Shown here one piece after another: positions 54,359-63,336 of a DNA stretch of 64,000 bases; the first letter of the stretch is position 1, and each line of letters opens with the position of its first letter. A program made the translations under genes and the position numbers. Origin of the DNA: Novosphingobium sp. AAP83. Lineage in GTDB: Bacteria; Pseudomonadota; Alphaproteobacteria; Sphingomonadales; Sphingomonadaceae. The stretch is from positions 124,001-188,000 of the forward strand of contig NZ_LJHY01000004.1 of NCBI RefSeq assembly GCF_001295795.1, read 5' to 3'. The notes below the pieces were generated by a model that saw nothing but the letters and a program-made list of their open reading frames with translations, was not told the origin of the DNA and ran no database searches.

Positions 54359-55177
54359 ATGACCGAAGTTTTGCCTGCTATTCCTGTTCGCGAAAAGCGT
54401 GGCGAGCGCCGCCTCTCAATCCGCCTTGCGCGCGATGCCGACGATTTGCTCGCAGTCCAAAAACTGCGCTGGCAGGTGTTTTTTGCCGAGCGCGGTGCGG
54501 CAGCCATTACACAGGCAAGTGAAGCTTCACCTCTGCTCGATCATGATGCCTACGATGATTTGTGCGATCATCTTCTGGTGATTGACGAAGCGGCCCCGGC
54601 AGATTCATGCGTGGTGGGCACCTATCGCCTTCTGCGTGAATCGGTTGCCCGCGCTCACAGCGGATTTTATTCCGCAGGTGAATATGATCTTTCGCAACTG
54701 GTTGGTGGCGAATGGAGGCAGTCGGGCGAACTGCTCGAACTTGGCCGCTCGTGTGTGCTGCCACCCTATCGCACCAGTGGAACCATAGCGCTGCTGTGGC
54801 GTGGCATTTCCGAATACATCGCCCAGCACGGCATAGAACTGATGTTCGGTTGCGCGTCGTTTCAGGGGGTTGATCCGCACGCCCACGCGCCGGCGCTCTC
54901 TTGGCTGTACCACAACCACCTTGCACCTGCCGGGATGTGCCCGCGCGTTTTGCCGGCACTTGGCGTCAGCATGGACTTGCTTGCGCCGGGCAGTTTTGAC
55001 GAACGGCAGGCGATGCTGAACTTGCCGCCGCTGGTCAAAGGCTATTTGCGCACCGGCGCGATGTTCGGCGACGGCGCGTTCATTGACCATGCTTTCAACA
55101 CGGTCGATGTTTGCGTGGTGATGCCGGTGGACCGGATCGCAGGCCGTTACGCCACACGCTTCAGCGTGGCGGCCTGA
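54359..55177 (+). CDS. olsB: OlsB-type ornithine N-acyltransferase (GNAT fold)
   Basis: First enzyme of ornithine-lipid synthesis, which joins a 3-hydroxyacyl chain to the amino group of ornithine. The 272-residue protein has the OlsB-type features RLARDADDLLAVQKLRWQVF, YRLLRES, LELGRSCVLPPYR and FGCASFQGVDP. I start at the ATG after GGAGGGG; a GTG three bases earlier is possible. It converges with a PlsC-type gene with a 31-base overlap, and the two enzymes would act in sequence. Confidence 0.87.
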   Translation: MTEVLPAIPVREKRGERRLSIRLARDADDLLAVQKLRWQVFFAERGAAAITQASEASPLLDHDAYDDLCDHLLVIDEAAPADSCVVGTYRLLRESVARAHSGFYSAGEYDLSQLVGGEWRQSGELLELGRSCVLPPYRTSGTIALLWRGISEYIAQHGIELMFGCASFQGVDPHAHAPALSWLYHNHLAPAGMCPRVLPALGVSMDLLAPGSFDERQAMLNLPPLVKGYLRTGAMFGDGAFIDHAFNTVDVCVVMPVDRIAGRYATRFSVAA

Positions 55178-55872
55178 TCCAGCAATTCATCAGCCAAACG
55201 GGCCGCGATAACCGCCCCGGCGCGGACTGCTGCATGCTTGCGGTCTGTCGCGACAAATGGCTGTTCGAACCATAGATCAAGCGTTACCCCGCCTGATCGC
55301 GCGAGTGCCAGAGCGTGGGGCAAGAGCGACGCATCGCCAAGCCACGCTGCCAGCGCGCGGTCTTGAACACTGCGATAGACCATCGCTACGGGCTGCACTT
55401 GCAATGGCTGGCAGGTGACGGCACCGGTCAGCGTGCTGCGGAATGGCAGAACATGATCGCCCGGCCCGGTGGTGCCTTCGGGAAAGACGATGACATTGCG
55501 GCCAGCGTCCAGCCGCTCACCCAGTTGCGCGGCGATCAGGTGCGCTGAACGGCGGGAGCTCCGTTTAACGAACAAGCACCCGATGCGCCGCGCGGCAGCG
55601 CCGATGATGGGCCAGCCGCCGACTTCTGCCTTGGCAACAAAGCACGCGTCTATGGTGCGGCCGAACGCGGCAATATCGATCCATGACACGTGATTCGCCA
55701 GCAGAAGCGTGCCGCCCTGCGCAGCTTGGCCATGGACGACAAGTTGCACCCGGAAGAGCCGCAAGACACTTGTCCAGAGCAGAAGCTCAATCGCGCGCAG
55801 CGGAACGATCAACCGCAAAAGGCCGAGCACCAAAAACACGCCAAGCGCCAGAACTGTCCTGATCAACGGCAT
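55147..55872 (-). CDS. olsA: PlsC-type acyltransferase, probably OlsA
   Basis: Adds the second acyl chain to lyso-ornithine lipid or lysophosphatidic acid. The 241-residue protein has two N-terminal membrane helices, the catalytic H-x4-D motif NHVSWID (His61, Asp66) and FPEGTTGPG. Its overlap with olsB, tail to tail, supports OlsA over a general PlsC. The convergent overlap of 31 bases would give antisense pairing of the two message ends. Confidence 0.82.
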   Translation of the reverse strand: MPLIRTVLALGVFLVLGLLRLIVPLRAIELLLWTSVLRLFRVQLVVHGQAAQGGTLLLANHVSWIDIAAFGRTIDACFVAKAEVGGWPIIGAAARRIGCLFVKRSSRRSAHLIAAQLGERLDAGRNVIVFPEGTTGPGDHVLPFRSTLTGAVTCQPLQVQPVAMVYRSVQDRALAAWLGDASLLPHALALARSGGVTLDLWFEQPFVATDRKHAAVRAGAVIAARLADELLDQAATLKRVA

Positions 55873-55939
55873 CTCCTTCCGATCTATGCCGATGTTCTAG
55901 CCCTGTAATCTGACAGGCTCGCGACGAAAGGCTTACCAA

Positions 55940-56905
55940 TCAGGCTGGAAGGAAGGCCGTGAGGAATTCGCCAACGTCGCCGAAGTGCAAAGCCAAAGCA
56001 GGCACTGAGCGGTTATATCCTTTGATATTAGTATCTATCATTTGCGATGGTCGAAAACGCACATCGCCCAAAGCGCTGAAGACCGAACCCGATATCAGGA
56101 TATCGCAGGCGCATGCTTTGGTTGCGTCCTCCAGCAGGAATGCAATATTTACCGCCTCACCCATGGCGGTGAAATCGGCTGCTGCGCCGCTACCGATATT
56201 GCCGACCGAGGCAGTACCAGCACTGTATCCGCAGCCAAAACGCAGCGCGACAGGCGGTTTGTGACGCTTTTCCGCCAGCCGGAAAATCTCCTGATAGCCG
56301 CTGACGACATCCAGCACGGTCACCACATCGCGGCGCAGGAGGGCATTGGTGGGATGAAGCCAAATCGCCAGAATCGCATCACCAATGAACTTGATCGACC
56401 ATGCTTCGGCGGTTTCGAGCAGTTCGCCCGCTTCGCGGTTGATATCAGCCATCATCGCTGCAATCGCTTTTTCGCCCATCGCTGCGGAAAGCTGGGTGAA
56501 GCCGCGCAGATCGATGACCAGCGCGCTGACCAGTTGCTGGTCCATGAAGAACTGGGTGCGGCTGTCCGATGGATCAGGCAATTCAGCCGGAGCCGAATGT
56601 TGCACAAATTCGATAATCTGGCGGCCGATCAGGATGCGGTCGCCCGATTTCAACTGGGTTGGGCCGAGCACTTGCCGACCATTCAACCATGTGCCATTAG
56701 TGCTGCCCAGATCGTTCAGAATGCAAAGGCCACTAGCGTTGCGGCGGATCATCGCATGTTCGCGCGATGCCAGGCTATCGTCCAACACCACGGTATTGGC
56801 AGGCACGCGGCCAAAGCCGCAGATACCCAAACGGGGCAACGGTATGTCCCGAATGGTGCCTGCGGTATCAATTCGCACAAAGGTATCAGATTCATCGGCC
56901 GCCAC
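55940..56905 (-). CDS. FHA domain fused to class III nucleotide cyclase, catalytic Arg replaced
   Basis: A 321-residue protein. The N-terminal FHA domain (about 25-100) has FGR, SREH and GSTNGTWLNG, which bind phosphothreonine peptides. A class III cyclase domain (about 125-300) follows. Metal aspartates Asp132 and Asp176, substrate residues Lys172 and Asp244, and Asn253 are present, but the transition-state arginine expected in N-x-A-x-R is Leu257 (NIAFLLE). Cyclase activity may be weak or lost, leaving a phosphopeptide-controlled binding role. Confidence 0.87.
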   Translation of the reverse strand: MAADESDTFVRIDTAGTIRDIPLPRLGICGFGRVPANTVVLDDSLASREHAMIRRNASGLCILNDLGSTNGTWLNGRQVLGPTQLKSGDRILIGRQIIEFVQHSAPAELPDPSDSRTQFFMDQQLVSALVIDLRGFTQLSAAMGEKAIAAMMADINREAGELLETAEAWSIKFIGDAILAIWLHPTNALLRRDVVTVLDVVSGYQEIFRLAEKRHKPPVALRFGCGYSAGTASVGNIGSGAAADFTAMGEAVNIAFLLEDATKACACDILISGSVFSALGDVRFRPSQMIDTNIKGYNRSVPALALHFGDVGEFLTAFLPA

Positions 56906-57053
56906 AATTGACTCCGTAGGTTTACCGGGGAGTACAGAAGCAACTACGCACGGAATGTGTCAATCCGCACGTTTTGGTTTTTATCGCATTCTCAGCAGTA
57001 GCAATTGAAAAATGCAACTACAATTCAAGCAGGAATTGACCGGGGCTACTGCG

Positions 57054-57644
57054 TTACTTGAACACAGTGTTGGCTTTTAGCAAGTTGTAGGCCTCGACGA
57101 CGGCCTGAAGCTGGCCTTCATATCCACGATCCCCGCCGTTGCGATCGGGGTGGAATTTGCGCACCAGTTCGGAATAGCGTCCCCGCAGCGCGCGCCGATC
57201 CGCGTCATAGCCAAGGCCGAGCACATCATAGGCCTTGCGTTCATCGGGACTGATGCCGCGCCGTGCTGCTTCGGCGGCCATTTCATGGTCTGCCCGGCGG
57301 GCTTTGACGCGGGACGAGATCGCGTCGAGGGGGTCGGTAAAGTCTGCCCAGCGCGGGGCAGCGTCGATTCCGGCATCGGGGCGGAAGGCGCGGGTTTCAC
57401 GCTCCCATCCGGCCAGCGGTGATTGCGCGGCGAGGATTTCGTCGGCGGTCATGCCTGCAAAGAAATCATATCCTGCGTTGAACTGGCGCACGTGTTCAAG
57501 GCAGAACCAGCGGTAATCGCCCGGCCCGTCAAAGCCCGAAGAGCGGACGCCGGGTGCGCGGAACTCGCCCGGTTCATCGCAACCGGGCGCATTGCAGATG
57601 CGTCCATCACTTTGAACGCGGCCGTGGAACTTATCATTTCGCAT
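57054..57644 (-). CDS. J-domain protein with N-terminal cysteine motif
   Basis: A 196-residue protein with a C-terminal J domain (YDVLGLGYDAD..., HPD at 165-167, VEAYNLLK), which would stimulate DnaK. The N-terminal half has Cys17, Cys22 and Cys48-x2-His51, a possible small zinc site. I start at MRNDKFHGRV; the longer reading overlaps bolA. Alphaproteobacteria often keep this type divergent from bolA and near cobS; here the bolA neighbour is kept. Confidence 0.88.
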   Translation of the reverse strand: MRNDKFHGRVQSDGRICNAPGCDEPGEFRAPGVRSSGFDGPGDYRWFCLEHVRQFNAGYDFFAGMTADEILAAQSPLAGWERETRAFRPDAGIDAAPRWADFTDPLDAISSRVKARRADHEMAAEAARRGISPDERKAYDVLGLGYDADRRALRGRYSELVRKFHPDRNGGDRGYEGQLQAVVEAYNLLKANTVFK

Positions 57645-57684
57645 GCCCCTTCCACATGGCGATAGAGCGGCTAGAAGGGAAGCC

Positions 57685-57957
57685 ATGACAGGACCAATCG
57701 CACAAGAAATCGAGCGTCTGCTGACCCAGGCCCTTGCCCCCACCAGCCTTGCGGTGATCAACGATAGCGCCAGCCATGCGGGCCATTCAGGCCATGACGG
57801 TTCGGGCGAATCGCACTTCACCATAGAGATCGAAAGCGCCGCCTTCATTGGCCAATCGCGGCTGAACCGGCAGCGCATGGTCAACAAGGCTCTGGGCGAT
57901 CTGCCCGGTGAGCGGGTTCACGCGATGGCGATCAAGGCCCGCGCGCCCGGTGAGTGA
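57685..57957 (+). CDS. bolA: BolA-family protein
   Basis: A 90-residue BolA, which partners monothiol glutaredoxins in iron-sulfur and iron regulation. Motifs are VINDSASHAGHSGH with conserved histidines, SHFTIEIESAAFIGQSRLNR and VNKALGDLPGERVHAMAI. It is divergent from the J-domain gene and overlaps the NUDIX gene by eight bases. I start at MTGPIAQEIER. Confidence 0.94.
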   Translation: MTGPIAQEIERLLTQALAPTSLAVINDSASHAGHSGHDGSGESHFTIEIESAAFIGQSRLNRQRMVNKALGDLPGERVHAMAIKARAPGE

Positions 57958-58414
57958 ACGACCAGTCGCACGCCGCATCCGTCGGTCAGCGCGTATCCTG
58001 CTGACAGATGATCGCGACCGGTTGCTGCTGTTCCGCTACGCTCCTCAGAACCGCCCCGCATTCTGGTGCGCGCCCGGTGGCGAATGCGATCCGGGTGAGG
58101 ATTTTGCTGTGGCAGCGCGGCGGGAGTTGTTTGAAGAGACCGGGCTCGACACCGAACCCGGCCCAGAGATTGCCCAACGCGCCGATGATTATGTGACTTT
58201 GGAAGGCGAGCCGATCACTTCGGACGAGCGGTTCTACCGGGTGCGCGCACCTGCCTTCGAAGTTGACACCAGCGGCCATACCGAACTTGAGCGCAAGATG
58301 CAGATGGAGCCTCGCTGGTTCACTTTTGCCGAAGTGGCCCAATGGCACGAGCCAATCTTTCCGGACACGATCCTCGAACTGGTCGCGCTGGACACAACGG
58401 GAGAAACCGCATGA
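57950..58414 (+). CDS. NUDIX hydrolase
   Basis: A 154-residue hydrolase of nucleoside diphosphate derivatives. It has a complete Nudix box (GECDPGE ... RELFEETG, within about 46-68) after the strand APQNRPAFWCAPGG. I prefer the GTG at 57950, overlapping the bolA stop; an ATG at 57908 would lie in bolA. It overlaps the next gene by ATGA. Substrate unknown. Confidence 0.88.
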   Translation: MSERPVARRIRRSARILLTDDRDRLLLFRYAPQNRPAFWCAPGGECDPGEDFAVAARRELFEETGLDTEPGPEIAQRADDYVTLEGEPITSDERFYRVRAPAFEVDTSGHTELERKMQMEPRWFTFAEVAQWHEPIFPDTILELVALDTTGETA

Positions 58415-59295
58415 ACATGACACGCGTAACGCTTGCGAGCGGGATTGAACTCGACGTGATCGACACCGGCCCGAGGGACGCGCCGGTGCTGATGTTCCTG
58501 CACGGATTTCCCGAAAGCCACCGCACTTGGCGGCACCAGATCGCACACCTTTCGGGCCGCTTCCGTTGCATAGCGCCCGATCAGCGCGGCTATCGCGGAT
58601 CATCGCGGCCTGAAGGCATGGAAAACTATACGCCGGATAAGCTGATCGGCGATGTGTTCCAACTGGCCGATGCTTTGGGCGTGGGGCAGTTCACCATTTT
58701 GGGTCATGATTGGGGTGGCGCGATTGCCTGGGGCGTGGCCTTGATGGGCCAGGGCACCCGCGTGACCCGCGCGGTGATCGCCAACGCGCCGCATCCGGTG
58801 ATCTTCCCGCGCTTGCTGTGGACCAACCCGCAACAGCGCGAGGCCAGCCAATATATGCGCGCCTTCCGCGATACGGCCAATGATGCGCTGGTGCGCGAAC
58901 ATGGTCTGGGTGCGCTGCTGATGAAAGCGATCAGTTGGGGCCGCTCGTCCGCGCTGGAAGACGCGGAACGCGATGCCCTGCTTCAGGATTGGTCAGACCC
59001 AGATACTGCCATCGCCATGCTCAACTGGTATCGCGCAAGCGCAATCAACGTGCCGCCAATGGACGCACCCTTTGCCCTGCCCGAAGGCTATACCGATGCG
59101 CCCTTGCCGCCACTGGCCATTCCCACGCTGGTAATCTGGGCAATGGACGATCTGGCGCTGCCCGCCTGCAATCTGGAAGGCATGGACAAACTCGTGACCA
59201 ACCTGACGCTGCACCCCGTGCACGAATGCGGCCACTTCGTGCCGTGGGAAGCGCCAGACCAGGTCAACGCCGCGCTGGATGCGTTTCTTGGGTGA
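58411..59295 (+). CDS. Alpha/beta hydrolase of epoxide hydrolase/dehalogenase type
   Basis: A 294-residue protein with the oxyanion motif HGFPES (31-36), an aspartate nucleophile Asp100 in GHDWGG and the base histidine in ECGHFVPWE. The Asp nucleophile separates it from serine esterases and fits soluble epoxide hydrolases or haloalkane dehalogenases. Its ATG overlaps the NUDIX stop. Physiological substrate unknown. Confidence 0.88.
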   Translation: MNMTRVTLASGIELDVIDTGPRDAPVLMFLHGFPESHRTWRHQIAHLSGRFRCIAPDQRGYRGSSRPEGMENYTPDKLIGDVFQLADALGVGQFTILGHDWGGAIAWGVALMGQGTRVTRAVIANAPHPVIFPRLLWTNPQQREASQYMRAFRDTANDALVREHGLGALLMKAISWGRSSALEDAERDALLQDWSDPDTAIAMLNWYRASAINVPPMDAPFALPEGYTDAPLPPLAIPTLVIWAMDDLALPACNLEGMDKLVTNLTLHPVHECGHFVPWEAPDQVNAALDAFLG

Positions 59296-59375
59296 GACTT
59301 TTCGATAAACCCGATCAAGGTGACCGGGTTCATTCGGTTGCCCTTTGCGGTCGTCTGCCATATGGGCAGCGGGCT

Positions 59376-60047
59376 ATGTCTACGCCCAAACCCCTCGTTT
59401 TCGCCATCCCAAAGGGCCGCATCCTTGATGAGGCGCTGCCTTTGCTGGAGAAGGCCGGGATCGTGCCTGACGCAGACTTTTTCAACAAGTCTTCGCGCGC
59501 GCTCTCCTTTGCCACCAACCGAGCAGACGTGAAGATCATTCGCGTGCGCGCTTTTGATGTGGCGACATTCGTGGCGCATGGCGCGGCACACGCGGGCATC
59601 GTGGGTTCGGACGTGATCGACGAGTTTGATTATGCCGATCTTTACGCGCCGGTTGATCTCAACATCGGGCATTGCCGCCTGTCTGTGGCAGAACCTGTCA
59701 GCGCGGTGGAAAGCGGCGCAAATGCGCGCGAAAGCCATGCGCGGGTCGCCAGCAAATATCCCAACCTGACGCGCCGACACTTTGAAAAGCTGGGCGTACA
59801 GGCTGAAATCGTGAAGCTTAACGGTGCGATGGAACTGGCGCCTTCGCTGGGCCTTGCCAGCCGCATCGTCGATCTGGTTTCCACCGGACGCACGCTGAAG
59901 GACAACGGATTGGTTGAAACCAGCCAAATTCTGCCGGTTTCAGCCCGCCTGATCGTAAACCGTGCCGCGCTGAAAACCGATAGCGCGCGCATGGGCGCGC
60001 TGATCGATGCGTTTCGCGCGATAGTTGCGCAAAAGGATGCCGCGTGA
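59376..60047 (+). CDS. hisG: ATP phosphoribosyltransferase, short form
   Basis: First enzyme of histidine synthesis. The 223-residue protein starts [20 protein letters not shown] and carries [12 protein letters not shown] and the PRPP loop [14 protein letters not shown]. It is the short HisG form, lacking the C-terminal regulatory domain, so it needs HisZ for activity and feedback control. hisZ is not in the window. The stop shares a base with hisD. Confidence 0.95.
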   Translation: MSTPKPLVFAIPKGRILDEALPLLEKAGIVPDADFFNKSSRALSFATNRADVKIIRVRAFDVATFVAHGAAHAGIVGSDVIDEFDYADLYAPVDLNIGHCRLSVAEPVSAVESGANARESHARVASKYPNLTRRHFEKLGVQAEIVKLNGAMELAPSLGLASRIVDLVSTGRTLKDNGLVETSQILPVSARLIVNRAALKTDSARMGALIDAFRAIVAQKDAA

Positions 60048-61336
60048 TGCAGCGTTTAAAGTCTAACGATCCCGATTTTCCGCGCGCCTTTGCCCGGCTG
60101 GTCAAAGACCGGCGCGAGAGCGATGAGAACGTAGCCCGTGATGTGCAGACCATCATCGATGATGTGCGCCTGCGCGGTGACGAGGCACTGGCGGAATATA
60201 CCGCGAAGTTTGACGGCCATTCGCCTGCTGACGATGATTGGCGCATTTCGGCCGAGGCTTGCCGTGAAGCGTTCGATGCGTTGAAGCCCGATCTGCGCGC
60301 CGCGCTGGAACTGGCGGCACAACGCATCCGCGCCTATCACGAAGCACAATTGCCCGAAGACCGCGACTATACCGACGCCACCGGCATGCGCCTTGGCGCA
60401 CGGTGGAGCGCTGTGGACGGCGCAGGGCTTTATGTGCCGGGGGGACGCGCATCGTATCCATCATCGCTGCTGATGAACGCTATTCCGGCAAAGGTGGCGG
60501 GCGTTGAGCGGCTGGTTGTGGTAACGCCCACGCCCAAGGGTGAGGCCAATCCGCTGGTTCTGGCCGCCGCGCATTTGGCCGGAGCCGACGAAGTGTGGCG
60601 CATTGGCGGCGCGCAGGCCGTGGCCGCGCTGGCTTATGGCACCAAGCGGATCAAGCCTGTCGATGTGATCACCGGCCCCGGCAATGCCTGGGTGGCCGAA
60701 GCCAAGCGCCAGTTGTTCGGCATTGTCGGCATCGATATGGTGGCAGGGCCTTCGGAAATCCTTGTGATCGCCGATGGCAAGAACGATCCGCAGTGGATCG
60801 CCGCCGACTTGCTCAGCCAGGCCGAGCATGACCCCGTGGCGCAATCGATCCTGATTACTGACGATGCCGGATTTGCCGATCAGGTGATCGATCTGATCGG
60901 CGTTGAAATCGCCATGCTGCCCACGGCCAAAGTGGCCAAGGCCAGTTGGGATGCCTATGGCGTGATCATCGTGGTGGATTCACTGGATGAAGCGCCCGCA
61001 CTGGCCAATGCGCTGGCTGCCGAACACGTTCAGATCGCCACCGATGACCCCGAAGCGCTGTTCGACCAAATACGCCATGCGGGTTCGGTCTTCCTTGGCC
61101 GGATGACCCCCGAAGCTGTCGGCGATTACGTCGCCGGTCCCAATCACGTCCTGCCCACCGGGCGCCGCGCGCGCTTTTCCTCGGGCCTTTCCGTTCTGGA
61201 TTTCATGAAACGCACCAGCTTTATTGCCGCCACTGACGCGAGCCTTGCCGCCGTCGGTCCTGCCGCCATCGCCCTTGCCGACGCCGAGGGCCTTGCCGCC
61301 CACGCGCGATCGATCGAATTGAGGCTTGGCATATGA
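60047..61336 (+). CDS. hisD: Histidinol dehydrogenase
   Basis: Performs the last two oxidation steps of histidine synthesis. The 429-residue protein has GLYVPGGRASYPSSLLMNAI, IGGAQAVAALAYG, GPGNAWVAEAKR and LLSQAEHDPVAQS with the catalytic residues. I start at the ATG sharing a base with the hisG stop; a GTG three bases earlier is possible. nusB follows with an ATGA overlap. Confidence 0.96.
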   Translation: MQRLKSNDPDFPRAFARLVKDRRESDENVARDVQTIIDDVRLRGDEALAEYTAKFDGHSPADDDWRISAEACREAFDALKPDLRAALELAAQRIRAYHEAQLPEDRDYTDATGMRLGARWSAVDGAGLYVPGGRASYPSSLLMNAIPAKVAGVERLVVVTPTPKGEANPLVLAAAHLAGADEVWRIGGAQAVAALAYGTKRIKPVDVITGPGNAWVAEAKRQLFGIVGIDMVAGPSEILVIADGKNDPQWIAADLLSQAEHDPVAQSILITDDAGFADQVIDLIGVEIAMLPTAKVAKASWDAYGVIIVVDSLDEAPALANALAAEHVQIATDDPEALFDQIRHAGSVFLGRMTPEAVGDYVAGPNHVLPTGRRARFSSGLSVLDFMKRTSFIAATDASLAAVGPAAIALADAEGLAAHARSIELRLGI

Positions 61337-61779
61337 GCAGCTTTTCAGGCCAGGCCCGCTCGAACTCGCGCCTTGCCGCAGTGCAGGCGCTCTATCAGGT
61401 CGATATGGAGCGGACCGAGCTGCACTTGCTTCTCGACGAGTTTCATCAGCACCGTTTGGGCGCGGAAATCGAAGATGTTGAATATGCCAAGGCAGATATC
61501 AACTTCTTCGACGATATCGTGCGCGGCGTTGAAGCGCGGCGCGGCGAAATCGACGCGACGCTAACGTCCAAACTGGCCAGCGGCTGGGCAATCCCGCGCA
61601 TCGACAAGACCATGCTGCAAATCCTGCGCGCTGGCACTTATGAATTGATGGCGCGCAAGGACGTGGCGATTGGCACGGTGATCAGCGAGTATGTTGATGT
61701 GGCCCATGCGTTCTTTGATGAACGTGAGGCCAAGTTCGTCAATGGGCTGTTGGATGCTGTTGCGCGGGAAGTGCGCTGA
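61333..61779 (+). CDS. nusB: Transcription antitermination factor NusB
   Basis: A 148-residue all-helical protein that binds boxA RNA with NusE. It starts MSSFSGQARSNSRLAAVQAL and has the typical IPRIDKTMLQILRAGTYELM and VISEYVDVAHAFFD segments. It overlaps hisD by four bases and is the last gene of hisG-hisD-nusB. A 22-base palindrome follows downstream. Confidence 0.96.
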   Translation: MSSFSGQARSNSRLAAVQALYQVDMERTELHLLLDEFHQHRLGAEIEDVEYAKADINFFDDIVRGVEARRGEIDATLTSKLASGWAIPRIDKTMLQILRAGTYELMARKDVAIGTVISEYVDVAHAFFDEREAKFVNGLLDAVAREVR

Positions 61780-61836
61780 GGCTTAAGTGCCCACCCCGCT
61801 GCGACTAAACTCGCCTTCGGCTCATTAAATCTCGTT

Positions 61837-61858
61837 CCCCTCCCGCAAGCGGGAGGGG
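61837..61858. repeat. 22-base GC-rich palindrome between nusB and fghA
   Basis: Perfect arms CCCCTCCCGC/GCGGGAGGGG around AA, followed by TTGGGGGTGGG, which is the reverse complement of the flank seen in front of the copies at 39831 and 43438. It lies between convergent genes and can act as a bidirectional hairpin. Confidence 0.78.
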
Positions 61859-61876
61859 TTGGGGGTGGGTCTGAAT

Positions 61877-62722
61877 TTACAGCCGCTCTGCATGCCAGCG
61901 GACATGGTCTTCCATGAACGTCGAGATGAAGTTGTAGCTGTGGTCATAGCCCGGTTGCAGGCGCAGCGTCAGATCAACGCCTGCGGCTTTGCAGGCATCA
62001 GCCAGCAGCTCGGGGCGCAGTTGTTCGGCAAGGAAGTTGTCAGCATCACCTTGATCTACAAGGATATCCCCAGCCGGACGCTTACCGTCTTCGATCAGCG
62101 CCACCGCATCGTGATGGCGCCAGACCGCGCGGTCGTCACCCAAATAACCGCGCAAAGCCTTGTGGCCCCACGGTACTTGGCCCGGCGCGACAATCGGCGC
62201 GAAGGCTGACAGCGATTTGAACGTTTCGGGGTAGGTCAACCCCAACGTCAGCGCACCGTGGCCGCCCATCGAGTGGCCGGTGATGCCCATACGGCCCAAA
62301 TCCACCGGGAAGTTCGCGCCCAGCAACGCAGGCAGTTCTTGCGCGATGTAATCCCACATGCGGTAATGTGCGGCAAAAGGTGCTTGCGTGGCGTTGACAT
62401 AGAAGCCCGCACCGAGGCCGAAATCATAGGCTGCGGCAGGATCATCGGCCACGCCTTCACCGCGCGGTGATGTGTCAGGCGCAACGAACGCGATGCCGAG
62501 TTCGGCGCAGATCCGGCGATATTCACCCTTGTCGGTCACATTGGCATGGGTGCAGGTGAGGCCTGACAGATAAATCAGCACCGGCAGCTTCACGCCCGCT
62601 TCCGCCTGAGGAGGCAGGAAGACCGAGAAGGTCATTCCTGTCCCCGTGGAGGCCGAATCGTGTTTATAGACGCCCAGCGTTCCGCCGTGCGCCTTTGTTG
62701 TCGAAACGGTCTCGATGCTCAT
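61877..62722 (-). CDS. fghA: S-formylglutathione hydrolase
   Basis: Serine esterase that releases formate from S-formylglutathione in glutathione-dependent formaldehyde oxidation. The 281-residue protein has LSGLTCTHANVTDKGEYRR and the nucleophile in GHSMGGHGAL, with later Asp and His in DQGDADNF and YDHSYNF. I start at MSIETVSTTKA, whose ATG shares a base with the VOC gene stop. The usual class III alcohol dehydrogenase gene is not beside it. Confidence 0.95.
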   Translation of the reverse strand: MSIETVSTTKAHGGTLGVYKHDSASTGTGMTFSVFLPPQAEAGVKLPVLIYLSGLTCTHANVTDKGEYRRICAELGIAFVAPDTSPRGEGVADDPAAAYDFGLGAGFYVNATQAPFAAHYRMWDYIAQELPALLGANFPVDLGRMGITGHSMGGHGALTLGLTYPETFKSLSAFAPIVAPGQVPWGHKALRGYLGDDRAVWRHHDAVALIEDGKRPAGDILVDQGDADNFLAEQLRPELLADACKAAGVDLTLRLQPGYDHSYNFISTFMEDHVRWHAERL

Positions 62723-63093
62723 CAGGCGATGACGTCCAATGCGCACAGCTTGTTGCCGGCAGGGTCACGCAGATAGGCAAGATAATAGGGCGAACCTTCG
62801 CGTGGGCCCGGAGGATCTTCACATGCCGTGCCGCCATTGGCCAAGCCTGCTGCATGCCATGCATTGGCTTGTTCAGGGCTCATCTTGAAGCCGATGGTGC
62901 CGCCGTTTGCGCCGCAAGCCGGTTCACCATTGATCGGCTGCGTCACAAGGAACATGCTGCCATTGTGCTGATAAATCAGGCGACCTTTGGGATCCATGAT
63001 GGCTTCCGGCCCGCCAAACGCGGCGAAGGTGGCGTCGTAAAACATCTTGGATGCGGCGATGTCGTCACTGCCGACCATGATATGGCTAAACAC
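62722..63093 (-). CDS. VOC-family (glyoxalase-fold) protein
   Basis: A 123-residue protein starting MFSHIMVGSDDIAASKMFYD and ending YLAYLRDPAGNKLCALDVI. The family is often placed next to formaldehyde-oxidation genes, as here with fghA. The metal-binding pattern is partial (His4, Glu or His in the second half), so an enzyme role is uncertain. Translationally coupled to fghA. Confidence 0.85.
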   Translation of the reverse strand: MFSHIMVGSDDIAASKMFYDATFAAFGGPEAIMDPKGRLIYQHNGSMFLVTQPINGEPACGANGGTIGFKMSPEQANAWHAAGLANGGTACEDPPGPREGSPYYLAYLRDPAGNKLCALDVIA

Positions 63094-63189
63094 TTTGCAC
63101 TCTCCCGTTGATAAGTTGCAATTTACGATGTGCGAGGCAAACGCCCTTCAGGTCAAGCGCTGTTGTGGGGAAACTTTGTTGCCAATAGG

Positions 63190-63330
63190 CTAGGCTGCGG
63201 GATCCAGCACGCCCAGCCATGCAACGATGCCGACGACGCAGATGCCGAACGCGAATTCGAGCGGTAAAGACCGCTGCGATTGCGCCGCACAGGCGGCGAA
63301 ACGCGCCAGTGTCAGGCCAAGCGGCTCCAC
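63190..63330 (-). pseudogene. Collapsed copD remnant downstream of copC
   Basis: Six bases after the copC stop, a GTG opens a 46-codon frame that reads EPLGLTLARFAACAAQSQRS then LPLEFAFGICVVGIVAWLGV, ending in LDPAA and TAG. The first part matches the start of CopD, the second its last membrane helix; the roughly 200 central residues are missing. It looks like an internal in-frame deletion of copD. It might still make one short membrane peptide. Confidence 0.6.
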
Positions 63331-63336
63331 GGTGAA

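Noticed and set aside
59376..60047. Truncated hisG
   Set aside because: The 223-residue length fits the short-form HisG that works with HisZ; no disruption is visible.
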